In this document: positions 47,901 through 58,419 of the stretch, in pieces
Layout of the letters: the number at the start of each line of letters is the position of its first letter
Position numbering within the stretch: the first letter of the stretch is position 1
Origin: Aphrophora alni
Lineage: Eukaryota > Arthropoda > Insecta > Hemiptera > Aphrophoridae
Length of the DNA stretch: 64,000 nt
Reading direction: 5' to 3'
Assembly: GCA_963513935.1 (NCBI GenBank)
Contig: OY740776.1
Span: 13,251,745-13,315,744, forward strand
Made by a program: the position numbers and the translations under genes
The notes under the pieces: generated by a model
What the model saw: only the letters and a program-made list of their open reading frames with translations
Database searches by the model: none
What the model was told of the DNA's origin: nothing

Positions 47901-50900
47901 CTGAAACATGTGAGAAAATATTTATGTCAAAACTCTATATGAACTTTCATGGAGAACGGATCAGGTTAAATAGTTGAACTCCTAATTTGACATTGTTAGG
48001 TTTATATCCGAGTTTTTAAATAACCGAGTTATCAACAAAAAATTTAAAATATTATTTCTTGATAATTATCTAAAACACTCAACATGTGTTTGTAAATGTG
48101 TGTAAGTTTGTATTGTAAAGTGACAATGTTGAGTTTCATTAGGAATGAATGTACATGAGGTAATAATTATTGGGAACAGTAAAATGCAGAGACGTTTTTT
48201 ATTTCGTAATATTGTTAAACCATATTCGTTAATATGTCTGTTTTTTAATTTTTTATTTCGCCTTATCGTAGTCACTTTGTAATCTTTTAACAGGCTTGCC
48301 TTAGAAGTTGCATAATTTTATTCCCCCAAGATAATAATTTATGTTACAATGGAAATTTTAAATTGTTTAATATTATTAGTGTTATTAATTTATATTTCAT
48401 TTAATAATCTTTTGTTTGTATATGTATAATTGTATAATCTCTTGAGGGAATAAATAATATTATGTTTATATTAGTCAAACACCAAAATATTTTTGAATTT
48501 TGTAGATTCTATTTGATCCCCCCCCCTAGTTGAATTAGTCCCCCTTTCGTTGCCTGCAAGATTCACTCTAACCTATATAAGAATGCAAACTACATAAAAA
48601 TAGGTCTAGCAGTTTCCGAGGTATAAAGTTACACATAGAGCTTTTGCATTATATACCACAAAAATTTATATATTTATTAAATACTAGACAATATTTTATA
48701 CTCCTAAAACGTAGTTACCTATTTTTATTCATTACATGTCCTACACAAATATTTTAATCCCCTAGCGTTCTCTATCTCTATAGACAAAGGTCAACTTCTA
48801 CCGAAAATCCCCACGATCCCCTGGGGATCTTTGATTTAAAACCACATTTACCCTAACTAAACATTGAATCCTACTGAGGAAAGCTCACCAACAGCACGGA
48901 GTGCTCAGATTATTGTGTTCGGAGAGGCCAGTAGGGATTTGATAAATCTGAAAGGCCGAGTAGAATCTGCGAAGGGATTTAGGAAGTTCTGCTTTGCTTT
49001 CTGAGGTATCGGTGATTCTCCATTTGTAGACATTATCTGTGGTAACATGAAAAGCAAATATAAATTTAATCATAATAAAATATGGTTTTATTTTAAATAT
49101 TTATATTATTCTTTAGTAAATGTTCTGTTAGACCCTCTTTTATAGACGTTTATTGATTTATAAAGTAGAAAAATATACGGTACAAAAACATTTCACAATG
49201 CTTCTCTATCTTCCATCCACAAAATAAAATAAAATTGTAAAAAAAATGGCAGTTTATAGTTATCAATCAAGAAATTAAAATGGATTTTCGACACTGTCTT
49301 TGAGTAAAAAAAATATAAAACAGAACCTAAACTTGCGTGGTTAATTCCATAAAAACGCCCTTGTTATAAATAGTATTTGATTAAAATCCAGATTTTAAAT
49401 AAGGCGATCAAAACTCATTTTTCGAATGCCAATAATTAATCCTCAATAGTGTTTTTTTTTTTTTACTTGCGATTTTCCACACATATAGGGTCATTAATCT
49501 TCACATTTCACTAACATTTGAACGAAACCAAGTACGATAAAGAGCCACATGGTCATTTTACTTACTTTTTATACTGATGTCTCAGGAATCGAATTTTTGA
49601 AGAGGAGACGATCAATATCTTTAGAAGCTACACTTGAGAAAAATTTAATCAAAATTATTACAATCGTTTTTGAAATATGTTAACGCCCAATTTTGAGTAA
49701 TAAAAAAAGAGATAGAAAATCGCGAGATACGGTAAAAATTAGCCCACATATAATTATCTAATTAGATTGACATATCTCCAACCCGTTTCTGCTGTAAAAC
49801 ACTGAACAGACAAAATCACAAAAAGTTATGACAAATCGAAAATCGTTTATTAATAATGTTTTAAAAGTTTCTGACTATGTGATTTATTATTATAATCATT
49901 GGTACATAAACAAATAATATAAAAAAGCACAAACTTTCTTACATAACTATCTGAAAAATCAAATACAACTAGAATTAAACTGTGGTAGATTTATTTCTCG
50001 CTGGAGTGTTGCTACAACTGAATAGATTCAATTTAAATGTTAAACTTGTGTTAACAAAAAAGCGTTTTAGAACTGATTAAACAAAGGCTGGGTTTAAATC
50101 AAAATTAAATAAAAGCTTTTCCCGCTTTTTATATGTAAATATCTTGCCTTTATTTCCGACTTGAATTTTAATTGTGAATTAATTTTGATTTTGGTTTTGT
50201 CTGCCTATCTGTGCTCTAAATACAGATTTTAATAAAATTTGGTATGTGGGCATATTTTGATCGTTTTATTTTGTAGATTTTTATCTGTATTGTGGACAAG
50301 TCAATAGTTTGAGAGGTAGCTGCGATAAGAAAATAATACAAAACATTCTCAAATTCAGTTGCAACAAGCCTTTAACGATACAATCAAAATGTATTTGGAT
50401 CATAAAAAAATGACAGATCGTGGGTTATTGGTAAAAAAACCAAAATCGAGGATGTTTATAAAATATAATTTCTCATTTGGATTTTACGAAAACTAACATT
50501 TTTGGATTATTTTTATTTTTATTTTTTTTTTGGGGATGGGTGAGTGTCAAAGTTTGTGCAATGTTTTTGCACCGTATATATGTACTTATATAAAATATAT
50601 CCTCTATAATGAAAGAAAATTCCCCAAACCACAATAAAATACTAATAACATAAAGACTGTATAGTTATGTTTATTCTACCTTATGTACATTACAATAGCA
50701 CTGCTATCATCATCAGAGGTACAGTAGACAATAACCTTAATAACTACAATTACTACTGCAGCGAGGCGTTCCCCCAGCTTGTCACACATCACGTCAGTGG
50801 GCGTGTCATAACTACATTTCTAAAGCTGAAGGTAATTTGTTGTTCAATGCAGATAATTTACATATGCCTAATTCCTCGTTGTTCTTCTTGTTGTAATCAA

Positions 50901-53900
50901 GATGTTAAATGTCACTCCACTAGTTAAGTTAGTTTTATTTTTTTTATTATCAACCAATATTATTAGTCAATTTATTTATATATTTTTCATACTATATTTT
51001 ATTAGTTACTCCATTAGTTAAGTTAGTTTTATATTCTTACCATGTATTAGAAGGCAGCAGGCGTTGCCATGACCATTGACATGATGTGTGACGCTGCAGT
51101 AATAATTGTAGTTATTAAGGTTAGCGTGTTTGTACCACTGAAGATGATAGCAGTGCTATTGAAAATGTACATAAGGTAGAATAAACATAACTATACAGTC
51201 TTTGTGTTGTTAGTGTTTTATTGCATTTTTGGGGAATGTTCTTTCATTGCTAATTGTAGTTATTAAGGTTAGTGTGTATTGTACCTCTGAAGATGATAGC
51301 AGTGCTACTGAAACGTATAATAAGGAAGAATAAACATAACTATACTGTCTTTGTGTTATTAGTGTGTTATTGTGGTTTTGGGGAATTATCTCTCATTGTA
51401 TATTCACCACAGTGATCTAGTGATTCATACAACTTCTATGATAACAATATCTATTTCTATTTAAAAATATTAAAATTAACTTTTATTAGTATTACTGTCC
51501 ATTTAATCGATTCATTATTATCAGTCTATGATCGAAAGCAGTAAAAATTACAACAAACTACGTGTTACCTGAAATGACACATCTGTTGCATTTAGGATTA
51601 AATTGGGCCATTTTGTTTAATAGCAATGTAATAATATGTGACACACAAGGTATGGATGGAGGACTGGCTGTGTGTTTGTTGTAGGTCTTCTGGAAGAGCG
51701 GAAGTCGAGGGTCCTTATAACGGCGACAAAGGTCCACAAAGATACTGTAAACAGAAAGATAAGTTGGGCAAGTTAAATATGAAAGCACATGTAATTGTAA
51801 GATTTCAATTTTTCCTGGATTTGTGCTGACGAAGTACTCATGTTAGAATATTTAATTACAAACAAACTTTTTGAATTATTAAATATCTGTGAGTATGTAC
51901 TACATGATTTTATTCCGAACCTCCCCCTAATCGTTACTTTTTAATGTTTTTCCTTTCTCACATTCTCGTAGTATAGAACATTTTACGTGATGGGTCAAAT
52001 ATTTTATGTTGAAGCTTTTACGAATATATCTAATTTGCAGTTCTCAATTCGATTTTTTTTAATACTGTCATCTATCTCTTGTCCATTGGTCTGTGCTGTG
52101 AAGTCCAGTCCCCATACAAGTAGACCGATTTGAATCAAATTCGGTATTGACATTGTTGAATGCTTTTTGATCGCTGTCATTGAAAACTCGATTTTATTTA
52201 AACAGATAATTAGGGAATAAATTTAATATACTATATGGACCCGGTTTTATAAAGATAATTTTAGGCCGTTATATATATATATATATATATATATATTTCA
52301 TTTTCAATTTTTGAAAGACCAAAACTGACATTTCGATGACAATTAGTTTTGAATCGATTGAATTTGTTTTTGAGTGAGAAATGTTTTGAAAAAAGACCTC
52401 TCGCTCACGACTTTGGAAATCACTCTTATAAGAGTTGATTTTTTTTTTCACCGAAAACTCACCAAACTCTATATTTGGATTAATGCCTAAATTTCGCTTC
52501 GGTTCTTAAAGGCTGGACTTGATCAAAATTTTGTCTAAATCTTCAGAGCCAATGTTATTAAATTTTGTATCAAAATTATAAGAGTTAGTGCCCAAATATA
52601 ATACCAAAATATGCCCCCTTTTAGGCTGTAGAGCACTGCACAGACGCCAAGTAAAATAAAGTAGGAATAGTTTTCTGATAAAAAAAAAAAAAAAACTTAA
52701 AAGTTGTATTAAAATATACCATTTCCGACATGTATACGGAAAAGTGAGGAAAGCTTAGTTCTTTAATTATAAATATCCATGGTTCATTTTTACTTTTTTA
52801 TTGACATCCTAACGTATTTGTAGTTTGATGGGGAAAGCCCCTCTATCATCATTGCCTTATAAAAAAGGAGAAAAGTGTATAAAATTAAAGAGCCCTAGCC
52901 ATCGAATACTCTTAACTGCATCAAAGGTTAGAAGAGAATAAAAATTAGTCAAGGGAGAACTGATAAGAAAGATGAAAGAGAGACATCTCACCCAATACTA
53001 CGTGATAAACTGTAGATGAAGCTAGGTTATATCGGGATTGCCACACCGGTACACCAATATAAGAGATCCTATGACGCAAAAGGAAAGGTGAAAGGAAGGG
53101 ATCTAATCCAAGCCTATAGGTCTAGCTAGGTTTGCGACAAACTTAACTCTAATATATATGAACTCTTTAGGCGAATAGGAAAGATGAAAGAGAGAGATTT
53201 AACCCAACTCTAGATGAAGAATATATACATAATCAGCTATAGTACTTCATGATTGTTACATACTAAAATACAAGTGAGCCCCTGAGGATAAAGGAATGAT
53301 GAAAGAGAGGGATCTAACCCAATATTAGATTAAGACAATCTACACCCAGCTATAGTACCTCGAAATTGCCACATACCTACTCACTATGAGTGAACCCCCA
53401 GATGGCGACACCTACCTAACTAATTTATTTGGTGACTAAGTTTTGTATCAATTTTATTTAAATTTTGGTAAGGGTGAGTGAGAAAGACTTTGTTATGTTA
53501 TTCGTACCATTTATTTATTTTCAATCACAAAAAATTAGTACAGATATATTTCTGACTAGAAGGATGTTATACAGAGTAAGGCAGACAACCTGTACACAAT
53601 GTATAATGGGTAAACTAAATGAGGTAAATCCTTCGAAACAACGGAAATCCCCCTATTCTACCCCAAAGAATTCGGAGAAATTATTTTGAAATCTCCCAAA
53701 CGCTTGAAAAGGGTAGTTTGGGGGGGGATTTTTGGAAATTTTTCAAATGTAAGGGTAGGTTAAGTGATACCTCATTTTAAAGGTATTTGTTCAATGATCA
53801 TTTTAATAAAAAATGTTTTCACTTATCTTGATGCTCATGTATATATAGGGTAGTAGAAAACGTCTAAAATTCAGGGTTTTACAGTAATTTTTATTGCCAC

Positions 53901-56358
53901 CACCGACAATAATGTAGAGGAACACAATTTTTACCAAAGATTAATGAAAGGACACCCTTTTCAAAAATATCCTCAAATGTCCCAATACCCCAAAATTCAC
54001 GTTTAAAAAATACATAAAATTTGGAGCTTGAAAGTGACAAAACTCAAATAACAACGTAGGTTATGTTGCACTTCATTAAAATGATCTTTAAAAATAAACA
54101 TTTTTTGCATTTCAACTTTGACTCTATCTCCAACGGTTTCGAAGCTGCATTCAAAAGGTTGTGTTTTTTTCAATTCTCCTTGGTCCCTTTACTACTAATG
54201 TTATTCATTATGGACAAAAAGGGTTCGTTTTTAGAGGAATTACCTCTCAGTTAATTGTTCTCAACAACAATATCCTGTGAAACAAATGAGCCTAAAAAAA
54301 AAAACGAACTTTTAGGTGTAATTGGTTTTTAAATATATTAACGCTTTTTTTAAAAAGATAATAATTAGGGTTCTGTTGATAACTGGTTCCAAAAACAAGC
54401 AAACGTGATGTTCATGTTTTAACAATGTTAATGACGTTATCGGACTATGGAAGGACTCTTGAACTATATTATTCAATACTGTTGAAGTCTTATCTTATCT
54501 CTAATAATTTTGTTTACCTTTCCTGTTTTCCTTGTGAAACACAACCATTTGAAAGCAGTTTTGAAACCGTTGGAGATAGAGTAAAAGTTTAAAAGCAGAA
54601 AATGTATTTTTTAAAGGTCATTTTAATGAAGTGCAACACAACCCACGTTGCTATTTCAGTTTTTTTCACTTTCAAGCTCTTACATTTTCCAAAACTTTAT
54701 AATTTTTTTTAATGTAAAAGTTTTGGGGTAATGGGACATTAGAGGATAATTTTGGAAAGGGTGTCCTGTTATTAATCTTTATTAAAAATTGTGTTCCTGT
54801 ACATTATTGTAGGTGGTGGCAATAAAAATAACTGTAAAACCCAGAATTTTAGACGTTTTTGTCTAACCTGTACTAGTTCTTCAAGATAAGTAAAACTGTT
54901 TTTATTAAAATGAACAAATACCTTTAAAATGAGGTATTACTTATCCTACCGTTACATTTGAAAATTTTCCAAAAACTACGCCCACCCCACATAAACTACC
55001 CTTTTGGAGCGTTTTGGAGATTTCAAAATAATTTCTCCAAATACTTTTCATCCTATTTTCACCATTTTCAGGTGTGATATATTACAAGATAATTAGGAAA
55101 ACTTTCGTCTAACGTTTCTTGGGTCTGTGGGTGTATGGGTATGTTTGTTGTGTGGGTGTGTCAATATGTTTTTGCATTGAAGGGTTAATCTCTCAACAGA
55201 CCAAATTAGTTATATCGATTATCTCCTCCTCCTATAGTATCGATATACAGTTTGGATAGTCTGACCTTTGCTGCTTACAATACCTCAGGGACAAAGCTCT
55301 CTGCTAGGATTGATTGCTCAAAGCAATTTCACGTTGTTTCCGCTCGAGTTGAAATCGCTTTATCGAGATATCTCCAGGATATCATCTTGGTCCATATTCC
55401 GATACAACTCTCTAATAACTGTACACTACAAGAACACGAATTATTAATATCGATATTCAAAATATGTTATTCTTTAAATTAAAAACAAAATGTACATTAG
55501 ACGGTAATATGAGATCTGGAATCAATTTTTGAAAATCACATGAGTTAAACCTATGGGTGTTCTACGTTCGACTTATCACACACATCAATTTTCACATTTT
55601 CCTAAAATTTGAACAAAATCGGTAAAGTATATAATGAGAAATTACGTATTTTTTAAACGTTCAAAGATCGAATTATTCTATTTTTTACCATAAACTGACA
55701 ACTACAGAGAGCTGTCAATCAAAACTACTTATTTGATGATTCGGAACTATATTCGAACGGAACGATTTTGAAAGTATCAATTTTGTGTTTTTTCCTTTAC
55801 AAAAACTACCCCCAGATTTGGAGTTTTCGAAAAATAAAAAACTCCCGAGTTATAGCCATATATATTGATTAAAATCTGTCCACATGTCTAGGCTGTAGAG
55901 GTTACAGACTACATAAATATATTTATCCAAAAACCTCTACAGTATTTTTAACTTATGAGACCTTTAAACGGATATATCAGCGGGATCGATTTTTCAAACC
56001 CGTGAGAAAGTCCATTGATTGTTAATAAAGTTAACCATAGGAGTGGGGTTCGTAATTTTTTTCGTAGGGTGTTGTCAGCGCTTCAATTAAAAGAACGAAA
56101 AGCTACAATTTTCAAATTATAAATTTGTTATTATAAATACAACACAAAATGTTTGTTTATTCCTAAGTGAAACTTTATATATTGCACTTACCTGTATTTA
56201 GTATAGTAATGTTTCCTAACATAAGTCCAAGTATCTTTTAACCTGTACACTGCAGGACACTGTAAGCCACAAAGTACATTCTTTGCCGTCTGCATATTTC
56301 GAAGTACATCACAAAAAGACGCTACTTTGACGAATTTGACGATAATACGGGCTCTATT
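47624..56358 (-). CDS. RasGEF (CDC25-homology) domain protein, C-terminal four exons
   Basis: Joining 56358-56192, 51744-51569, 49036-48889 and 47900-47624 on the minus strand gives 255 residues and a stop. All introns start GT and end AG, and the phases agree at every junction (2, 1, 2). The first visible exon carries NRARIIVKFVKVAS, LRNMQTAKNVLCGLQ and PAVYRLKDTW, which are the 'ra.ii.kFi.vA', 'NF....ai..GL' and 'v.RLk.TW' signatures of Ras-family guanine-nucleotide exchange factors. Such proteins load GTP onto Ras, Rap or Ral at membranes. The next exons fit the rest of the catalytic helices (PPSIPCV; SLRRFYSAFQIYQIP). The last ~90 residues are a Cys-rich then Ser/Thr/Lys-rich tail I cannot assign. 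The domain start, and any regulatory domains, must lie in exons not found, probably beyond 64000. Which RasGEF subfamily it is could not be decided. Confidence 0.8.
48889..49036 (-). CDS. RasGEF gene, third visible exon
   Basis: The acceptor is CATGTTACCACAG and the donor TGTTG|GTGAGC. It continues DNVYKWRITDTSESKAELPK and SLRRFYSAFQIYQIP, consistent with the final helix ('i..i..fQ..py') of the catalytic domain, then STPCC. A second frame starts with an ATG and reads MSTNGESPIPQ, but it stops before the donor and is out of phase with the neighbours, so it was not chosen. Confidence 0.75.
50609..51400. repeat. ~150-bp module: one inverted and two direct copies
   Basis: 50609-50764 is the reverse complement of about 51091-51249, and 51250-51400 is a second direct copy. 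Shared blocks, read on the plus strand of the direct copies: TAATTGTAGTTATTAAGGTT, CTGAAGATGATAGCAGTGCT, GAATAAACATAACTATAC and TTTTGGGGAAT. It lies in the intron between the second and third visible exons of the RasGEF-domain gene, so primary transcripts would contain a hairpin of about 150 base pairs. The 86-codon plus frame at 50667 is incidental. Confidence 0.85.
51276..51340 (+). other. CTGAAGATG...GAAACG stem-loop motif
   Basis: CTCTGAAGATGATAGCAGTG continues CTACTGAAACG. TAGCA pairs with TGCTA around one base. It is followed by GAATAAAC. The sister copy at 51135 has the same stem but TTGAAAATG in place of TGAAACG. Confidence 0.5.
51569..51744 (-). CDS. RasGEF gene, second visible exon
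   Basis: The acceptor is TTTCTGTTTACAG and the donor TTTCAG|GTAACA. The codon AG|T is completed across the preceding intron to give Ser. It encodes IFVDLCRRYKDPRLPLF, then PPSIPCV and a hydrophobic ITLLLNKM, in the place where RasGEF domains have their 'P.iP..g..l.dl' helix. The last base is the G of an Asp codon completed by the next exon. Confidence 0.8.
52270..52296. repeat. (TA)n microsatellite
   Basis: About 13 TA units. Confidence 0.9.
52880..53425 (+). repeat. Dispersed repeat family B, clustered copies
   Basis: At least four partial units in the same direction. GATGAAAGAGAG recurs at about 52971, 53184 and 53299, and GGTGAAAGGAAGGGATCTAA at 53087. Each is followed by a variant of AACCCAA.A.TA.AT and a CGGGATTGCCAC / CGAAATTGCCACATACCTAC phrase. 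Spacing is irregular (about 100-120 bases), so these look like successive insertions or a decayed tandem array. Confidence 0.75.
53660..55052. repeat. Long inverted repeat, ~520-bp arms
   Basis: The left arm, about 53660-54185, is the reverse complement of the right arm, about 54525-55052, with a spacer of about 340 bases. Matching blocks include GGAGAAATTATTTTGAAATC, TACCTCATTTTAAAGGTATT, GTTTTACAGTAATTTTTATT, CTTCATTAAAATGA and TATCTCCAACGGTTTC, in inverse order on the right. It lies in the intron between the first and second visible exons of the RasGEF-domain gene. No transposase is encoded; frames at 53465 and 54063 are not conserved between arms. It is a fold-back element or a large MITE pair. 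Confidence 0.85.
55053..56180. other. Intronic AT-rich DNA
   Basis: No recognised features. A 76-codon plus frame (55252-55482) has no domain, and its minus strand has an isolated acceptor-like TTCGTGTTCTTGTAG with a short frame that does not fit between the phased RasGEF exons. Confidence 0.45.
56192..56358 (-). CDS. RasGEF gene, exon with GLQ...RLKDTW core
   Basis: The acceptor is TTTTTCCCCTCAG and the donor CAG|GTAAGTG. The exon opens in phase 0 with NRARII and ends with two bases of a Ser codon. Residues 1-14 (NRARIIVKFVKVAS), 31-33 (GLQ) and 39-44 (RLKDTW) are the strongest family evidence in the gene. A same-strand frame running a little upstream (to 56388) is intronic. Confidence 0.85.
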
Positions 56359-56569
56359 CTGAGGGGAAAAAGACATAATTTTGTACATGATTATTTATAA
56401 ATACACTCAGATACCTACATAAATATATATAATGTCGTAAGATATAATAATAATACAGTAATAATAATAATAAAGATCGTTATATAGTGATATATATTTA
56501 AGCATATGATTATTTTTACGATAGAAATTTTATCCTTAATGTAAAGTAAATGAGATATCTTGTAGGGAT

Positions 56570-56970
56570 TCGGACTAGAATCCCTCCTCCTCAACTAAGG
56601 CTAATTGTCCTCTCCTGTAGAACTAGCAGTGCAGGCAAGCTATTGAGACTTCATGGAGACTCTGTATCATTTATCGAATACCATGATCAACATCCTCCCA
56701 TGGTTGAGATGCTCCAAGGAGACTAGTACTTTAAGTTTCGGAATCCAGAAGAATTTACCCTGTAGTCTCGTCGAACTGTTTGCAGAACCTGAATGGGAGA
56801 TTGACTTCCTCGATTATTACCAATTTAAACAGGTGCTTTCTGAAATGAGCGTGCCTATTAATAAGCTCATTAACTTACCTGAGATACCTAAAGATCTCTC
56901 ACAAGCCTTTCAACCAAGTCGTTTGTCTCAGAGCAGTTCTACCACCAACAAAAATATTCTCAATTGACAA
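56570..56970 (+). other. Coding-like segment, unidentified
   Basis: A 104-codon plus frame (56653-56967) reads EPEWEIDFLDYYQFKQVLSE in its middle and ends in a Ser/Thr/Asn-rich tail. A second plus frame over its first half reads LLRLHGDSVSFIEYHDQHPP and then YFKFRNPEEFTL across a stop, and looks at least as protein-like. The segment may be a frameshifted, decayed ORF of a transposon that includes the adjacent non-LTR pieces. No family recognised. Confidence 0.35.
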
Positions 56971-56999
56971 TTTTGTAGTTTCGCTATATGAAATTTAAC

Positions 57000-57900
57000 A
57001 CAACATCAGTGATAGATTCTGGTTCCACAAAAGGTAGCGATGAACTCTGTCTGGCCAGTTTGTCTGCATGCTCGTTGTCCTCGCCACCTCCATGTTCTGG
57101 TACCCAGCCAAGGTCTCTCTGGCCAGTTTGACTATATGCTAGCTGTCCTCAACAACTCTTTGTCCTCGTAACCAGACAATGTGTACATTGTTGGGACCGG
57201 CATAAGTGGAGATGTTTTGAAAACATTCCCACACAAGCATCGAAGACGGTCTGGCTATCAGATAAGATTGGTATACGCTCATAATAGTAGCATCTAAATA
57301 ATCGCAGATTTTCACAAGCAAAGATTGCAGATATGTAAGATTGGAAAACCGTACAGTAAATTCCAAAACATTCACTGATAGCAATATCTGGAGATAAGCT
57401 GTACACTCCAAAATCAGATTTGTTTTCTATAGGTTTGTCCAGAGTCTCCCAGTCGTTACCTGACAATATTTTTTTCTTACCAATCTTCACTTGAACAACT
57501 ATCTATATAAAATATTTTGGTAAATAGTGGAATCTCTGTTTCAATGACATGATGTGGCATATCTAAAACCGACTTCATCAAAACAGTTTCAGTTATAGTG
57601 ACGCAACAGTTCTAGACGGTCTTCTATCATCAGGAAGATATCCAATACAGAAAGTTCATAGTTGCTATAGGGCTGGTAGTTAAGACTCCAGTAGTGTGTG
57701 ATATAACCTAGCTAATATTATGCAACCATTCAAGACCACCCTAATGTGGCCATCAAACGCTCACTACAACCAAAGAGCGATGTGTGACCTGATACCAAAC
57801 ATTATGCTACCAAGTTTGAATTATGGTATCCACGTGCTCATTCCAGGAGAGCTTGTAAACTGAGATTAGACAAATATACTTGACCGACATCGAAATGATA
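57000..57900 (-). pseudogene. Jockey-like non-LTR element: RT end and RNase H, decayed
   Basis: Reading down the minus strand, about 57860-57700 gives WNEHVDTIIQTW and further eroded text that fits the 'W..Hi..i' start of the region after the RT palm. At 57490-57149 and overlapping frames, GIYCTVFQSYISAIFACENL and IPILSDSQTVFDA are the RNase H 'tVFQaEi.AI..C' and 'i.IlSDSQaal.al' blocks with the catalytic Asp. WLRGQRVVEDS and, further down, GWVPEHGGGEDNEHADKLAR (57105-57048) are the final 'W.PgH.g..GNe.AD.lA' block, present twice because of a ~70-bp duplication. Frameshifts and stops are present; the element is inactive. Confidence 0.7.
57048..57174 (-). repeat. ~70-bp direct duplication inside the RNase H remnant
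   Basis: TCTGGCCAGTTTGTCTGCAT at 57048 and TCTGGCCAGTTTGACTATAT at 57118 start two related segments of about 60 bases. Both encode versions of the terminal RNase H block on the minus strand. Confidence 0.75.
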
Positions 57901-57934
57901 GGCTGACTACATCCCAGCGTCCTGAAGGTCTTTT

Positions 57935-58415
57935 GCCGCCCCAAGTTCCATCCTACACCCACTCAGTGATACCTGTCATCCTTATGAAGGAACAGATGCT
58001 ACCTATAGGGTTGTCTAGGATGGTTTCCATCTCCTTCCCCGGAGGGCCTAGAGAGTATAGCCTGGCTCGTCCTAACGCCTCACACTCTAAGAGAATGAGT
58101 TCTGCGGACTCTTCAGCCAAACCACATTTCCTGCAAATATTTTCTGCAGCAATCCCTATCTTATGTATGTGTTTTCTGAGGTGACAGTGGCTCGTTAATA
58201 GCCCTACCACCCATCTCATGTTATCCCTTCTAAGAGAGATAAGTTGTTCAGCATGTTTCTTGCTTGGTCTAAGTAGCCTCTTTGCAAGTCTACTTGTCGT
58301 TGAATTTGTCCAGGCCTTATTCATCCCCTCCCGTATCCATGTATCAACCGCTGCTCTGGCATGTCCATAGGAGATCCCGAATACCGGTTCAGGGCCCACG
58401 AAAGGGGAGATCTTT
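57935..58415 (-). pseudogene. Jockey-like non-LTR C-terminal tail, open frame
   Basis: A minus frame of 148 codons (58399-57953, open a few codons further upstream) begins GPEPVFGISYGHARAAVDTW, the start of the tail that follows RNase H in jockey-like pol proteins. It continues through LLTSHCHLRKHIHKIGI (residues 68-84), CRKC (89-92) and AELILLEC (99-106), ending LGPPGKE. This is the CX2C...C tail; the usual His before ILL.C is Leu or Glu here. It is the least decayed retroelement reading frame in the window. It lies upstream, on its own strand, of the RT/RNase H fragment, the reverse of the normal order, so it belongs to a different copy. Confidence 0.8.
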
Positions 58416-58419
58416 CCTT

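Noticed and set aside
48889..49036. Alternative frame beginning MSTNGESPIPQ as a gene start
   Set aside because: It stops before the splice donor and is out of phase with both neighbouring exons, while the chosen frame is open throughout and in phase.
55252..55482. 76-codon plus frame, or a minus-strand exon in the same place
   Set aside because: The RasGEF exons on either side already join in phase across a contiguous domain, and neither reading resembles the family.
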